Positions 24,648-37,696 of a stretch of 64,000 nucleotides of DNA are shown here, one piece after another. A program made the position numbers and the translations under genes. Under the pieces are notes generated by a model. It saw only the letters and a list, made by a program, of their open reading frames with translations, was not told the origin of the DNA and made no database searches. How positions within the stretch are numbered: the first letter of the stretch is position 1; each line of letters begins with the position of its first letter. Source of the DNA: Gyrodactylus bullatarudis (Eukaryota; Platyhelminthes; Monogenea; Gyrodactylidea; Gyrodactylidae); NCBI GenBank assembly GCA_012064415.1, contig SSNU01000310.1, forward strand, positions 1 through 64,000, in the 5' to 3' direction.

Positions 24648-27572
24648 CAATGATAATTACATTTAGGGATAGGGGATCTCTCCTATCTTCCGTATCTTGG
24701 CTCTGAGTGTGTGTTTGTGTGAGAGAAGGGAGGAAAAGGAGATGAAATATTTTAGGGAAATATTCTATGAGTCAGGAATTTTCACCTTCCTTGAATGAGA
24801 TCTTCTGATGATGATTTAATACGTCTTAGGTAAGAAACGGGTCAGTCACAGATACACTCTCTGTGTCATAAATTGAGTTATTTCAAGAGATCATTATCTT
24901 CAAGCTGACCTCATACTAAGGCTATCAAATCATTTTCAAATGGAATACTTTCCAATCAATCAAAACACAGAGATTTATTAAAATTAATACTAATAAGAAT
25001 AATATGACTACCAGGCAAGTCAAGACATGAATTCTCTCTCGTTCTCTGAGAAATCTATTTTCGGCTTAAAGAGAGAGATTTGTTCTTCTCTCTCTCTCCA
25101 ACGACCACTTGACTTGATTGAATGTGTGTTTGTTTTTGAATATAATCTCTCTCTCAAGTTTACATTCAAATAAGAGCTTCTGTTATTTTACAAAAGAAAT
25201 ACATGTATGTATTGTATAAAATGTATACATGGCTGCCCCGTGATTCTCAATTGACATTTCTCAATACAAAAGGTGTAAAATAATTAAGAAATTTATCAAG
25301 TGTTAAAACAACCATGTAGTCTGTCTCTATAGCAGTCCTTCTGCTTTCATGATTTGTTATTAGTGAGCTGCATTCTGATTGGTTTAATCTAGCTTCAATA
25401 TGATTGGTCCATTTATGTGAATCATAAATGTTTAAAATGAATGGAATATTTACTTTTTAAACAGAAAAATAAAATCTTTCAAGCCCATATCTCACTGCTA
25501 TGCATGAGAAAAAATTATTTTCATGGATTTACCTCTAGTCACACTTGCAGACCAACAAGAGAGAATCATTAATTCATTTGGATTAATATTTTATTACAAG
25601 ATTGCAAAATTTGGAATTTACCAATTTAACCAAACATGTGAGTTACATTTCCCAATAATAGTCTAAGAGACATGTCTTGACATTTTAAAAGTTCAACTTT
25701 TCTCTCTCTCTCGCTAGCATTGAACTCTCCTGGTTTTTTACCTTTCGTCTGTCTGACCTTTAATATTCATTTTATTGTTCCTCTTTGATGTTTGTTAACT
25801 TTGTGTGTGTAGGTTAAGGAAAATATTAAAATTAGCCTCCACAATAACTGTATTATGGCCTCAGTCAATCAATCAATCAGCCAGTCAGTCTAACAGCATA
25901 TAAAAGTTAAACTACTTTTACTCTCTAGCCCTTGTGTATGGGAGTCTAGACAATTTTCAAACACTTTTTCTGGGATAACTAAACTCTTTGGGATTTGTAC
26001 TCTTTCCATGAGGATGAGTCAAGGGATAAATATTTCACTTTAATTAAGTTTGTTCAGAAAAAAATATTGTCGGATGAAAGAGAGGAAACAATCAACAACA
26101 CATTTTTCTGTTGTATTATTCTTGTAAAATAAAACTCTCCTTGTACCTTCATGTAAATACTACGAAACAGAGTGAGAGCAAGGGAGAAGAAGAACTAAAT
26201 GAATAAAAGATAAATAGTGAAAATTATAATTAACTTAACCTTGGCAACATGTAGTCGTCATTGTAATGTAGAAAGAAGGAAAAAGAGAAATGTCTTTTAG
26301 GAAGAAGAAGAAAGGCTCGTCAATGGGGAGAAAAATACAAAAGGATATCAAAAATCATTTTCCCTTTTTGGTTAATAATCAGAAAAATAATAATTTCATC
26401 CAGCCATCATTATCATCATCATTTTTTATGTTTGCCTGTAAGAACCCCACCCCACACACTCTTGGGTTGTCGTCAAAATATGTCCAAGACAACTGTTTAT
26501 GGGTTTTCTCTTTGTCTTTTTCCATCTCAACCGCTTTCCATGTTGGTCGACCCCCACCACCCCACTTTCAGATGAAAGTAAAAGTCATACCTTTTTTCAT
26601 GCTCCCTGTGTTACTAGCTTGATAAATGTAAAAAACATGTTGGGAAATAGCACACTGAGAATGGGGGAAGAAAAAGTCCAATGTTTGCTTTAGAGTTTTT
26701 TCTCCTCTTTTGTCAGCCTTCTCACTCACAAGGCCTGACATTGTTTTCTTTTCTCTCGATATCAGTCAGAGAAAAAAGTTTTTTTTTTAATCGGAGAAGA
26801 GAGACCTATGGTTTTTAATTTCATTTTCTCTCTTTCTCTATCGATATAGAGTACAAGACTTTAAATCTTGTACACGATGCGAGACAATTAAATATCCATG
26901 TCTCTATGGCTACATTTGTTATTATTATTTTTTGTTGTTTGAAATAGACTTGTTCTCTCATCAATATTCTTCTTGAAAGCACAGAGTTTAAGTTTAAAAA
27001 ATTCTATCATGGAAATAAAACTACATTACACTCACCTATTAAAAATAGTAGTTAAAGATGAAAAATAATTGCAATTACTACTACTGTATTTGATAAGAAA
27101 AGTTTATTTAGTGTAAAATAAGAATGAATGAATGGAAAAAAGAATAAATGTTATTATTATTTCTTGATTTTTATTTTCTCGTGCCTCTCTCTCTCTCTTA
27201 TAACTCTCTACTGATCTTGGGTGGTGGTTACTGTGGGATTCACGTACACATATACACTATATATGCCCAATGTAGTAGTTAATGTACATGTAAAAGTATA
27301 AATATTCAAAGGATCCATTTCATAATTGACAGATGCAATGTGAATTATCCAACTTGCTTTGTTATAACAAACCTAGCAAACTGATATTACATTTCTAAGC
27401 ATACTGTTTGTACCCAAGGCATTGTGTATACTACTAATATGTGATAAGGAGAGAAACATTTAGACAATCGATTTATTAGCTCGAATTCATTACAAAATTC
27501 ATAGAAAATTTCCCCTTCATTCATCATTATTTGATATTTTTATTATTCTTCCTTAGGAGTCAGTACAACAGG

Positions 27573-30500
27573 ATGACTGTGAGCATTTTCGCCATCTTTC
27601 TCATGTTATTCCATGCCCAGTCAGTCAAGTTCATCAAGGACCCTCAGGATATAGTATCCCAAGACGGTTTCCTAGAGTTTCAATGTGCAACTCAGTCGGA
27701 CCAGCCAGTCAAGATTACCTGGTTCGACCGAAAGACCAATCAAGAGTTCAAACCTTCAATGAATTTTCACATGCGCTCAAACTTGGAAGGGAAAAGCACA
27801 AATTCTGATTTGACAATTGTCCAACCCATGAAAGGGCATATTTACGAGGTCTATTGTCAAGCAACTGATGGCCATGTAACTGAAAAGAGTAAAATTGCTT
27901 ACGGATCAGAGCCATTTATAAACCCACTAGCCGAGGAAGTGGAGGAGAAGACCAAAATTGTGTATACTGGGGAAAGTGTCACTTTGAATTGTCACGTTAC
28001 AGAGGCAAATCCAAGACCTCAAATTGAATGGTTCAAAGACAAGAAATTCTTCATGAAGAGGTCATTTGAATCACCAGACCTGACAATTGATGTAATTGAT
28101 TACTTTCATCAAGGCCAATATCAGTGCATTTTGAAGAATGAGGCAGGCTCTATTGAGAATAAACCCATCAATGTAGTTGTCAAGCAAATAGACCTCCAGG
28201 CCAATGATTATCCTTATGATCTTGAGGTACGGGTCGGAGAGAAAGCCAGACTTAATTGTAACATAAATTACCATCTGAAGAAGTGGCGCAAGCTCAATGG
28301 CCTCATGGATTCGAAAAGGTCTCAAATTAATGATAATCACCTCATTATTAGTAATGTGCAGTCAACAGATAGAGGCGTCTATATTTGTGAAGATCCAACT
28401 CAAAGATATTCTTCGAGAATAAATCTGATAGTTTACAGTGATCCTGAATTTATTATTACCCCGGAAAATCAAAAAATTCTCTCTGGATCCTCAGCTCTCC
28501 TACAATGCCGGGCCAAGGGCTATCCGCAACCCTCAATTTACTGGAGTACTCCAGAGAAAAATTTAATTTTTTCCGATAGTCCAAATCGTGACAAGTACGA
28601 GATACTGCCAGAGGGCCATTTAAAGATTTACAACGTCAATATGAAAGATCAAGGGGAATACGAATGCACTGCAACCTCATCTCAGAATCTTCGTACGACA
28701 AAAGCAATACTGGAAGTATTGCCTGCCTCATTAGAAGACGGCAATATAGATGATTCCCTTCAAAGGAAATCGTCGATTCCACCCGTGATAAAACTTATTC
28801 CATCTAACCTGACGATTTCAGAGGGAAAGACAGCCTACTTCCCATGTGAAGTTGACTATGCTGGAGATAACTTTAGGTATAAAGTTTCTTGGACCAAGAG
28901 AACCCTCAGTGCTGGTGATATAACTGTTGTCATATCGTCTGATCAAAGATTTCATATAATGCCAAACGGGACCTTGTTTATTAAAGATGTTCGATTCGAG
29001 GATACTGGAACCTATGAGTGCTTTGTTGAAATTACTGATAATATGCTCTTAAAATCAAAGTATAGTGCCCTCCTGAGTATATCAGATTCAGAAAATGGTC
29101 CTAGTGGTCCTCCCGATGTGCCAAATGCACCCTCAGGTCTTTCATATCAGCTAGAGAGTCAGAAGGTAATTCTAACATGGAATCAGCCCAAAAATGCACC
29201 ACCCAATGATATAGCCTATCGAGTTGAATATTTCAATGAGAACCAACTCGAATTAGGCTGGCAGTTTGCTGTTGAAAATTGGAAAGTAAACGAGATTGAA
29301 GTCAAGAATTTAGAATCGGATAACTCTTATTATTTCATCATAAGACCCTTTTCAAGGAGTAATAAGGTCTACGGGTGGTCAAGTTACGCCATTGGACCTA
29401 TTAAACCTAATCCTATAGCAATTGATGGCCATGATCTCATTAAAACTATTCAGAGTATTCAACTTAAAGATATTGAATCAAGTAATATTGGACAAAACAA
29501 GCTGAGGATTAAGTGGAGAGTGGATGAAACATTTTTACCTTACATTGGCGGCTTCAATATGAAGTATCGTCAAGTGCCACTTATCAGATGTATTTCAGAC
29601 ATTTATTATTACAAGCAGTCAGGTAGTAAGAATCGACATGCTTCTGAATATTGCAGCATCTATAACCTGAAGAAGGAGTTCAAATCAAACCATAATCAGA
29701 ACAAGGATATCAAGTTTATCGATTTCATTGGAGGAAAACTCTCTAATTTAGACAAACTATCAAGCCATGTGGAATCAATAACACAAAAGGTTGAAGCCTC
29801 GTCGAAGAATCCAAACTTTGAGATAATTCTCAATGAAATGAAGCCTTTTTCCTGTCAAGAATTCGAGATAGAACCTTTTTCCTTGGCCTCATCTTCCTAC
29901 GGAAGTATAAAAGGTAGAGAGAGTCAATCTAATACAATTTTGGTAAGAGAGGTACGCCCATCAAAGCCTCCAACTTCTTTGAATGTTTTCTGGACCAATA
30001 ATACCTCAATTTCCATTGACTGGAGCCACTTGAATAATGAGGATTGGAATGGCCTACCAGTTGCTTATGCTGTATATCTCACGGATAAATTCTCGAGAAA
30101 TGTCAAAGTTATCAAAACAGATCCATCAAAAAACAAAATCATACTCGGTAGTATCAAGGAGAATGGTCCCTTTACAATAAATATAGCAGCTGAGAACTGT
30201 ATTGATTCTAGTATACGCAGCGAAAATGTTGATTTCTTTCGGGTCCCGGAGAGTGAAATGAAGACGAAAAGATGGGGCTTCGAGTCTCCAGCCACGTCTC
30301 AGAATCAGATGCCTAAAGATCCAGTTCTCTCGGATTCATTAATCAGAATTATTATGATAGTTGCTGGGGTTGTTCTCATGTTGGTTACCATACTGTTGTG
30401 TACTTCCTTTTTGTGTTGTTTCCGAAAGAAGTTGGACAAGAAGGATCTTCTGTCCAATCTCTACACAAACCAGCCTAGCTACGATGTCAACATGAAAGTT

Positions 30501-31329
30501 GAAACAAATGGAAACTTTCATTTAGAGCCATTGTTGAATGCTCAATTGCAGCAGTCACAGCATCATCGAACTCCTCTTCCTCCCTCATATACAACAGGAG
30601 CCACGTCCAATTCTAACCCAATAAACTGTAATTCATCTCAACGTCAGGATTTCCTGATGACACAGCAAAACCAAAAAAACTGCTTCGATAACTATCCCAT
30701 CAACAGTAGTGCTAACTTTATTCAGATTCCTCCACAACAACAACAGCCAGCATATTCAACGTACAATCCCATGATCGCGTGTAACCATCATACCCAGGGT
30801 TATCATCAAGTTGTTGAAGACTATGGAGCTCCATATGCCTCAACAGTGGTCGTTCCGGAGCCCATTGACCAATCTCAGATGAGTCAACCTTATCAAAATC
30901 AGTACATTTGCCATTCCTCATCAAGTGCCACGGGTGGAGAGGAAAGTCTAACCAAGGGATATAACAATTCAAAGAAGACCAACTCCACTCGTACTCCCTC
31001 TACAACCAGTTCAAATGGAATTTTATGTGAGTAGTAGTCAGTCAATGCTTGATCCGTTCTCCTTTATGAACAGAATATCCAATGCTATTAATATTAATGA
31101 GGTTGATTAATATTCTAATTCTCTTTCTTTTTATACAGCTCAAAGACAAATGCAGCAGAAGCAATCTCAGAACAATGCTCGTCATATATTTGAGCATATG
31201 ATTCCACCCCCGCCGAGTAGTCCACCTCCACCCTGTCCAGCAAACGGTCATGCTCAGATGAGTTCATCAAATATGCTCGACACTGCCAATTACCAACATC
31301 AAAACTCTAATTATTCTGACCTAATCTAA
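27573..31329 (+). CDS. robo: Roundabout-type axon guidance receptor (5 Ig + 3 FN3 + TM)
   Basis: Coding exons 27573-31026 and 31139-31329 give 1214 residues. The coding ATG lies 16 bp after a splice acceptor (CCTTAG, 27551-27556), so a 5' UTR exon lies upstream, and the longer open frame from 27531 crosses that acceptor. Residues 1-17 are a signal peptide. Five Ig domains have Cys pairs near 38/94, 139/184, 228/272, 311/364 and 424/482. Three fibronectin III domains follow (about 516-610, 623-790 with a long insert, 796-890), then a membrane helix at about 925-950. The tail has PPQQQQPAY, then APYASTVVV, which matches Robo motif CC1 (PYATT), and IPPPPSSPPPPCP in the last exon, which matches CC2, the Ena/VASP-binding motif. 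5 Ig + 3 FN3 plus CC1 then CC2 is the Robo layout; Robo binds Slit at the cell surface. Sequence is diverged, so other Ig-FN3 receptors remain possible. Confidence 0.75.
31027..31138 (+). other. Last intron of the Robo-type gene with early in-frame stop
   Basis: A 112-bp GTGAGT...CAG intron. If it is retained, the frame reads Cys-Glu and stops at once (TAG at 31032-31034), giving a receptor without the final proline-rich segment. Confidence 0.7.
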
Positions 31330-34300
31330 TATATATAGATTGATCCTCGATGCATTTTCCCACATGCCTAAGATACTTTCATTAGCTTTCTACACACTGC
31401 TACACACAACTAACCAATAATATGTAATTTTTTTAATTTTTCTCAAACCTAAGCAATGCATATAACTAATGGCAATCAACTGATTCAGGGGAACACACTT
31501 GCTCTCTTCAGTTATCCTGTGATATTCGAAAAAATTAACATCCTCCCTTGCATTCATTCTCCATGTCGGTGAACAGAATTTTCTCTCTCTTTTCCCTCTG
31601 TAATATCAAGAAATACATTGTACAATATTTATAAAACAATTAGGAAGTTGTATTATTATTCAAATTAAATGATGTAGTAAACGAGAGATGGAGAGATTTG
31701 TATGTGATCAAAACATTGTTCATTCATAATTTTTATAACCTGTAAAAAAGCTATGATATCAATTAATTCTACTACATATGACAATGATTACGATGAATAT
31801 ATATATATTTTTAATTTGAAAATATTACCTGAGAACAATTCTCTATGAGCAAATTATTTGAATAGGGACCGAGAAAAGATCAATATTTCGTAGTAGTCAT
31901 AGCAGTGTTTTCTTTACTAATCAATGATTACTGTAGAATTCTGTTAATCTTAATCTCAGAAGAGCATAAATTTACAATTTTGAGTGTTTTCTATCTGAGC
32001 AAACTAGTGTCTCTTTATAGCATAATACTTGAAGGTATCATTAATATTTTTAATTATGTAAATAGCCAAAATGTAGAGAGAGGAGAAGGAAAAAACTCAT
32101 GCTATGCCTATGGATGCGGAGACCAGCATTTTGTAAATTTTGGACAGGAAAAAACCATTTTATTCATGAGAAGGGAAAAGTCTACCCTACATCCGAAACA
32201 TCCACTTCCCTCATTTTAATGATCAAATATATCCACATAAATAAACATAATGGGAACAATTCTTTCATTTATGAACTGACTTTTCTCTTCTACTACCAAG
32301 TTAAGCCCAAACTTTAGCTACAAGTCTACAATACAATAATATCATACTACAGATAGATTTTGTTCTCTTGGTCAGTTGATTTAGGAACCAAATGTTAATT
32401 AAATATCCATTCATGTATTATTAGTATTATTATGAGTATAGACTCAAATGTTATAAGGAACATGAGTCATGAGGTAAAAAGTTTTTTATGATATCTAACC
32501 ACACTGTGAACATATGTAATATTTTTTAAACTCAGCATTTGTCAAAAAAGAACTGGTCAAGCACTACCACTAGTCAAGGGGTAGAGGTGGGAGTAAAATA
32601 CAAGCCCATTCCATGTAGGTATCAGTCCTCTCTCTTTCTATTTGATGAATCATGGAATTAAAAAATAAAAATATGAAAAAACAGACTACTAAGAAGTGCT
32701 CTCTCTCTCTCTCACTCTGTCACACTGGCCTGGCTTTGAAATGTGACTAATTTGTTGATCAATTGAAAAAAGACATTAAACGATGACTGAGTGAACATTT
32801 CAAATGACATTGACATTACAATTTTGAGATTTAATAAAAATAATAGCAAACCTACTAGAATATCAATCAATGGACGATGATGATGGTTTACCTTTGCAAG
32901 CTGTACAAAAATGTTAATTAAATGTCAATTGCATTTATAGAAACCCAGTACTACTACTACTGTTACTACTTCCAATGTTGAAAAATTAAATTTCTATTCA
33001 TTCAAGAATTTTTATAGTGGCGTGTGTTATTTAACTTGGATAATCAGAAAATATTTCCCTGTCTCGGAATACAATACGATAATAACATTTAGAATCCTTT
33101 AGCTCTATAGAAAGAGAGATGCTGTCTAAAAGCAAAATTATGATTTCAAGAGAGTTTTCTTTCAAAACTATGAATTCTCATGAAATCATGATCGGTCAAC
33201 TCAAGACTGCATCTAGTCCATTAGTCAGTCAGTAAGTTGAATCGGCTTACATTTTCGTTAAAATGTGCCACTCAATTTGGAGATTTATTCGTCCTCACAA
33301 TGTCATGAAAGGGCGGAAGAAATGTAAATTATTATGCAAAAATAGAGCAAAAAAAGGCGGATTCATTAAATACATTTGTATTAGAAGATATGGAATTAAT
33401 CCTAGCTATCAAAGCTTTTGTTGAGATTAAATGAAGAATGAGAGAAAGATTTGCATAACAATTCGTAGAAACTTTTTCAATTACATCAGAATCGCATATT
33501 TTGAAAATCCAATGCATTAAATACTACTCATTTCAACACACAAGTTGCCAGTTGAATGAATTGCCAGTTGTTGGTGGAATGAGTGTTTTTGAAAATTAAC
33601 CACTACCTAATGCAGTTGAGTAAATTCATTCATAGATTTGTTCTTCCATTAGAAAAAAAGGAGTTGAAGAAGAAATGGTGTACTCTCTGTGTAGTTTAAT
33701 TTACCATGTTCTCTCTCTCTCTCTTTCTCTCTTTAAATGAGTTTATTTAAGTAATGTAGTAAGTAAGTACAGTTATTCTTTGTTCTCATTTTGTAGTAAT
33801 TGTAAATTAGATATTCATTTTTTCATATTGGCGTCAGATTACAAATTCCGAGAATAAACAGAGAGGTGTCATACTCTTCTCATATTCTCTTTCTTCTATG
33901 ACGATATAGTATTGCTACTACTACTAATATTATCATTATTATTGCAGAAGGATGAGGACTTGAATTCATTCATTACACAATACTGGCGTAATCAGCAATA
34001 ATAAATCTGTGCATTAGTAGTAGTACATTATGGAACAATAGAGTATGAGCATAAAAAAAGAATGTATTTTTTCGTTTCGTGAAATTATATACTCTCTGTC
34101 TCTCTTTCTCGTTCATCCGATGGAAAGTGTAATCGAATAAAATATGTTCTCCTCTTCTATCGAATCATGCGTAGTAGTAAACACAATGCATAATTCATAG
34201 TACAGAAGTAATACAGAGATGGCCATTTCCTTGGAAAAAATTAGCATCACTCTCTCTCAGTTCTAGAGGCAATTTTATCACCCATCCAGGTGAATCCTCA

Positions 34301-36210
34301 ACCTCCCTTGACTTCTACAACTCTACTAGACATGGAGTCGATATCTTGCCAACAAGAGATAGTCAATTATAGAGAATATCAGAGAAACAGTACACTTATG
34401 TATTTGATTCACGAGAAATGCATTATCAAAACAATTCTCTCTACTTTTTTTCCATATTTGGGGAGTTGGTCTAAAATCAGTCCATTTACTTGGACAATCA
34501 GCGTTCCCTCGTTCTAGGTTGAATTCTGACATTGAAGAGAATTGAAAAAAAAGTTTTCCTATTTATTATCATCATCATCGTCATTGTACATATTTAAATA
34601 ATCATTAGTAGTATTAGTAGTAGTAGAGGTAAAGATTTGTTTTGTTTATGACGGAAATGATTACCTTCAAAATATCCATGCTGCACAGAGAGATACTGTA
34701 TTTCAGAATATGCATATTCTAGGAATAAGGAGAGATGTACAACTTTCTTCCTGCCTATGCCTATACAAGAAAGCAAATGAATGGGCACATAATTTTCATT
34801 TCGAATAATAATAATAGTGATACTTATTAGTAGTAGATGATACAGTAAATACAATAAAAAACATTTATCCAGTGGGACATGCATAATTTATACTTGTGGT
34901 ACAGTACATTTACATTTAAAGGCAAATTGTTGTGTCTTCCTTCCAAATCAAATGGTATCAAATGGTTTGTAGCCTCTATTTTTTTACAACCATAAAATAA
35001 TAATACTTTATCATACACATAATAGTAGTAGAAGTAAGCAGTAGTCAATGAAAATTACTACTATAATTATTGCATTGAAATTATGCCTATTGTACTACTA
35101 CACAAATTGTAAGATGTCATCCATTTCTTTTCTTTCAACCCATTGAAATACTTTTGGATAATAATATATATTATATACAGATACATGTACATCATACATG
35201 TTCCTTGATAATGATTTATATTTTCTACAGATTTATGAATTTTATATAAAACCTCCTTTTTCTTGGCAATAACTTTTATCTGACTAAACTATGATTTTAC
35301 AAATGAAAAGATATTTATAGGAGAGGTAAAAAGGGGTTAAAACTAAACTAACAGAGAGTCAGCCATATCTATCTTGCTGAACAAAAAGATAAATATTTTG
35401 TCTAAGTAGGAATTTCCGAAATCTTCTCAATTATCAGCCAGCAGACGAACTGGAGGGGGCGTATAGAGAGAATAAATAAAATCAGCCTGTACGCGACGTG
35501 TGAATATGGAGGAATATTTTCCGATCTTTGGTTGATAAATAATAATAATAAGTTTAAATGCTTAGGATCATAATTTATTGTTTAATATTATCATAAGATA
35601 AGAAAAACTTATTAGATCAGTCTCTTTTGTTCTTATCTAGCATCGTATTTGATCACATGTCGAAGTTTTTTATCACTATCATTCTTGAAACTTATTCTCA
35701 ACAAATGGTAGAAACTCAGACAATTCTTTAGTCAATTTGAATCCAGTCCTACTAATTGGCTCCATTGAGATCTTCTGGGAACATGAACAAAAATCAAATC
35801 TATTACAATAATATCGATAAAATGAAGGTAAATTCCTATTGTTTTTCGAGGTGATATCATTTCTTCCTCTCTATCAGCTATCTCTTTCTCTCTCACTCCC
35901 TCTTTGCAGATAAAAAAAGTGTGAAATTTATCTATAGTTTCCAATTTCTCGTGATACAACTACAAAATTCCCTCCACTACTACTACTAAATCCATTAAAG
36001 CAATGACCTCCGGTTATTTTATTGGCTTTCTCCCTCTATTAATACACATGGTGAAATAAAATTCGTCATGTACTCCTGCCACTACACTGTGTTCAGCAGA
36101 GAAAAAAGGTTTTTGCAGAAAGAACGCGAGAGAGGTGAACATATTCTTACTTTATTGGAATGAAATCTTAAAAATCTAACCTTAACTATCTCTCTCTCTC
36201 TCTTCTTCAG
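31330..36210. other. Gene-poor stretch downstream of the Robo-type gene
   Basis: Contains the 3' UTR of the receptor gene. Otherwise it is AT-rich with many GA/CT and ATT/AGT runs (for example around 33712-33732 and 34611-34625). No coding exon is supported. Confidence 0.5.
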
Positions 36211-36297
36211 GTTTTGAATTAGAGAAATTTCAAGAAGAACGCAGTAAAAACAAATCTTTCAAGCATAACGAAATAGAGAAATGTTTGCATAACCCAG
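36211..36297 (+). CDS. Candidate internal exon of an unknown gene (low confidence)
   Basis: A strong (CT)n-TTCTTCAG acceptor precedes 87 open bases that end at CCAG|GTATTG. The frame (2 bases + 28 codons + 1 base) reads as charged, helix-like protein, starting FELEKFQEERSKNK. Its ending phase fits the next candidate at 37541. In this DNA, CT runs create many false acceptors, so it may be chance. Confidence 0.25.
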
Positions 36298-37540
36298 GTA
36301 TTGATTTGAGTCAATTAATTAAAGTGTCCTCTCAGTTTGAAGGGTTAAGGATTCAAGGCAGACAAAGAGTGTTGAACATTTTATTGAGGGTGTATGATCT
36401 AAATAGAGTAATAATGATTTTTAATGGTTCCACTGTATAGAACACTGAATAGAGATGATCACAAAGAGACTAGTTCACCATTAGTTCATAGTACAGCAAT
36501 AACAATAACAAACTGATTACAAAATGCCACTGATACCACTTGCTGTATCGTTATTATCACTACAGTGGCAATTGTACAATCAAGTACAGTCTGCCAATCA
36601 ATGTCAAATGTACCAAACAAGAGAGAGAGAGAGACAGTACATTTATTGAACACTTTGTTTACAACTAAACTGTAAAAGTGTAATGTAACTAGCCTTGTCT
36701 TTTACTTTTCACCTTTGAAGATTGAAAATTAAATTGAAAATGCAATCTTCCCTACCACATCCGTTGGACAGGGATTATTATATTAAATCTAATGTTCATT
36801 TCTCCAAGTGAAACTATCAAATGCATATTTCTCACATGATGATATCTTGCAGAGTGTTCCTCCAAACTCTGAAAATGATTTCGCTCAGCATGTCTATTTA
36901 TGAGACATTTATGAAAAGAAATGAAAAATCTCTCAAATATCATAGGAAGAGTTGTAGACATCTCGATAACTTTCTCAGGGAACCTATGAATCACTCAGAT
37001 GGATTTGTGTCTGTCCAATTAAGTTAGTAGTGTAGTAGTATCAGTTTGTTTATACAGAATATATAGTTGGATAAGAGTGGATGAAAAATAATAAGTTCAT
37101 TATAATGCTTATCATATGGTGTTTTTTCTTTCTGAGGAGGCCAGAATTGTATTTCTCTCTCTTCTTCTATTCCATCCAAATATTTATAAATATGACAAAT
37201 ATAGAGGAGGGAATTTTCCTCTTGTAATACAATAAAATTGTAATCATATACAGTTATACTCTCGTTATTCTCTTGGGCAAAATTTACATTTGTTCACTGG
37301 AAAGGTTTCACACGTTATCTCTTCCTGATTGCATCCTTCATTTAGAGGGATGCCTGATTGCTGACTGGCAGGATAATTTGGAATGAGAGAGAATCATAAA
37401 ATTCTTACCAGCTTGTGTTTAAGTAGTTTGCAATTTGGTTTTTTCCTCTCTTTTCCTTTTTTTCCGGCAAGAGTTGTGGAAATGTTTAACCCCTTGTTTG
37501 TTCACAAAGACTCAAAATAATAAATGTTCGTATTCTATAG

Positions 37541-37596
37541 CCAGGGAAGAGGATGAAGATGTGGCAAACACAAAAGATGCTCTAGCATTAAATAAG
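37541..37596 (+). CDS. Candidate exon following 36211-36297 (low confidence)
   Basis: TTCTATAG acceptor, 56 open bases and an AAG|GTACAG donor. In the phase left by the previous candidate it reads REEDEDVANTKDALALNK. A possible terminal exon starts at 37655 after CTCTCTTCAG and stops after 13 codons. No family is recognised. Confidence 0.25.
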
Positions 37597-37696
37597 GTAC
37601 AGTGTGTAAATAAAAAATGGATAAAATATAAACAACTCAATTCCCTCTCTTCAGCCCAGAAATCAAATAATAAAAGTTTTTTCTCTCTTTCACTAA

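Larger units (their letters stand above)
13662..27556. other. Gene-poor stretch of about 14 kb
   Basis: No coding exon could be supported on either strand. Open frames of 60-128 codons here have no family resemblance, no codon or amino-acid regularity, and often start at non-ATG codons. The stretch has many GA/CT runs, an (AGAC)n array at 18122-18155 and an (ATT)n array at 24624-24647. The 5' UTR exon and promoter of the Robo-type gene must lie somewhere in its right part, because the coding exon begins at a splice acceptor. Two inverted CCAAT motifs (ATTGG) lie at about 25378-25408. Confidence 0.5.

Noticed and set aside
25370..25410. Two ATTGG motifs as the Robo gene promoter
   Set aside because: They are more than 2 kb before the coding exon, CCAAT boxes occur often by chance, and the first exon is not located.
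27531..27572. Upstream start of the Robo-type frame giving an extra 14 residues
   Set aside because: The codons cross a polypyrimidine tract and splice acceptor (27551-27556). The ATG at 27573 is followed by a good signal peptide.
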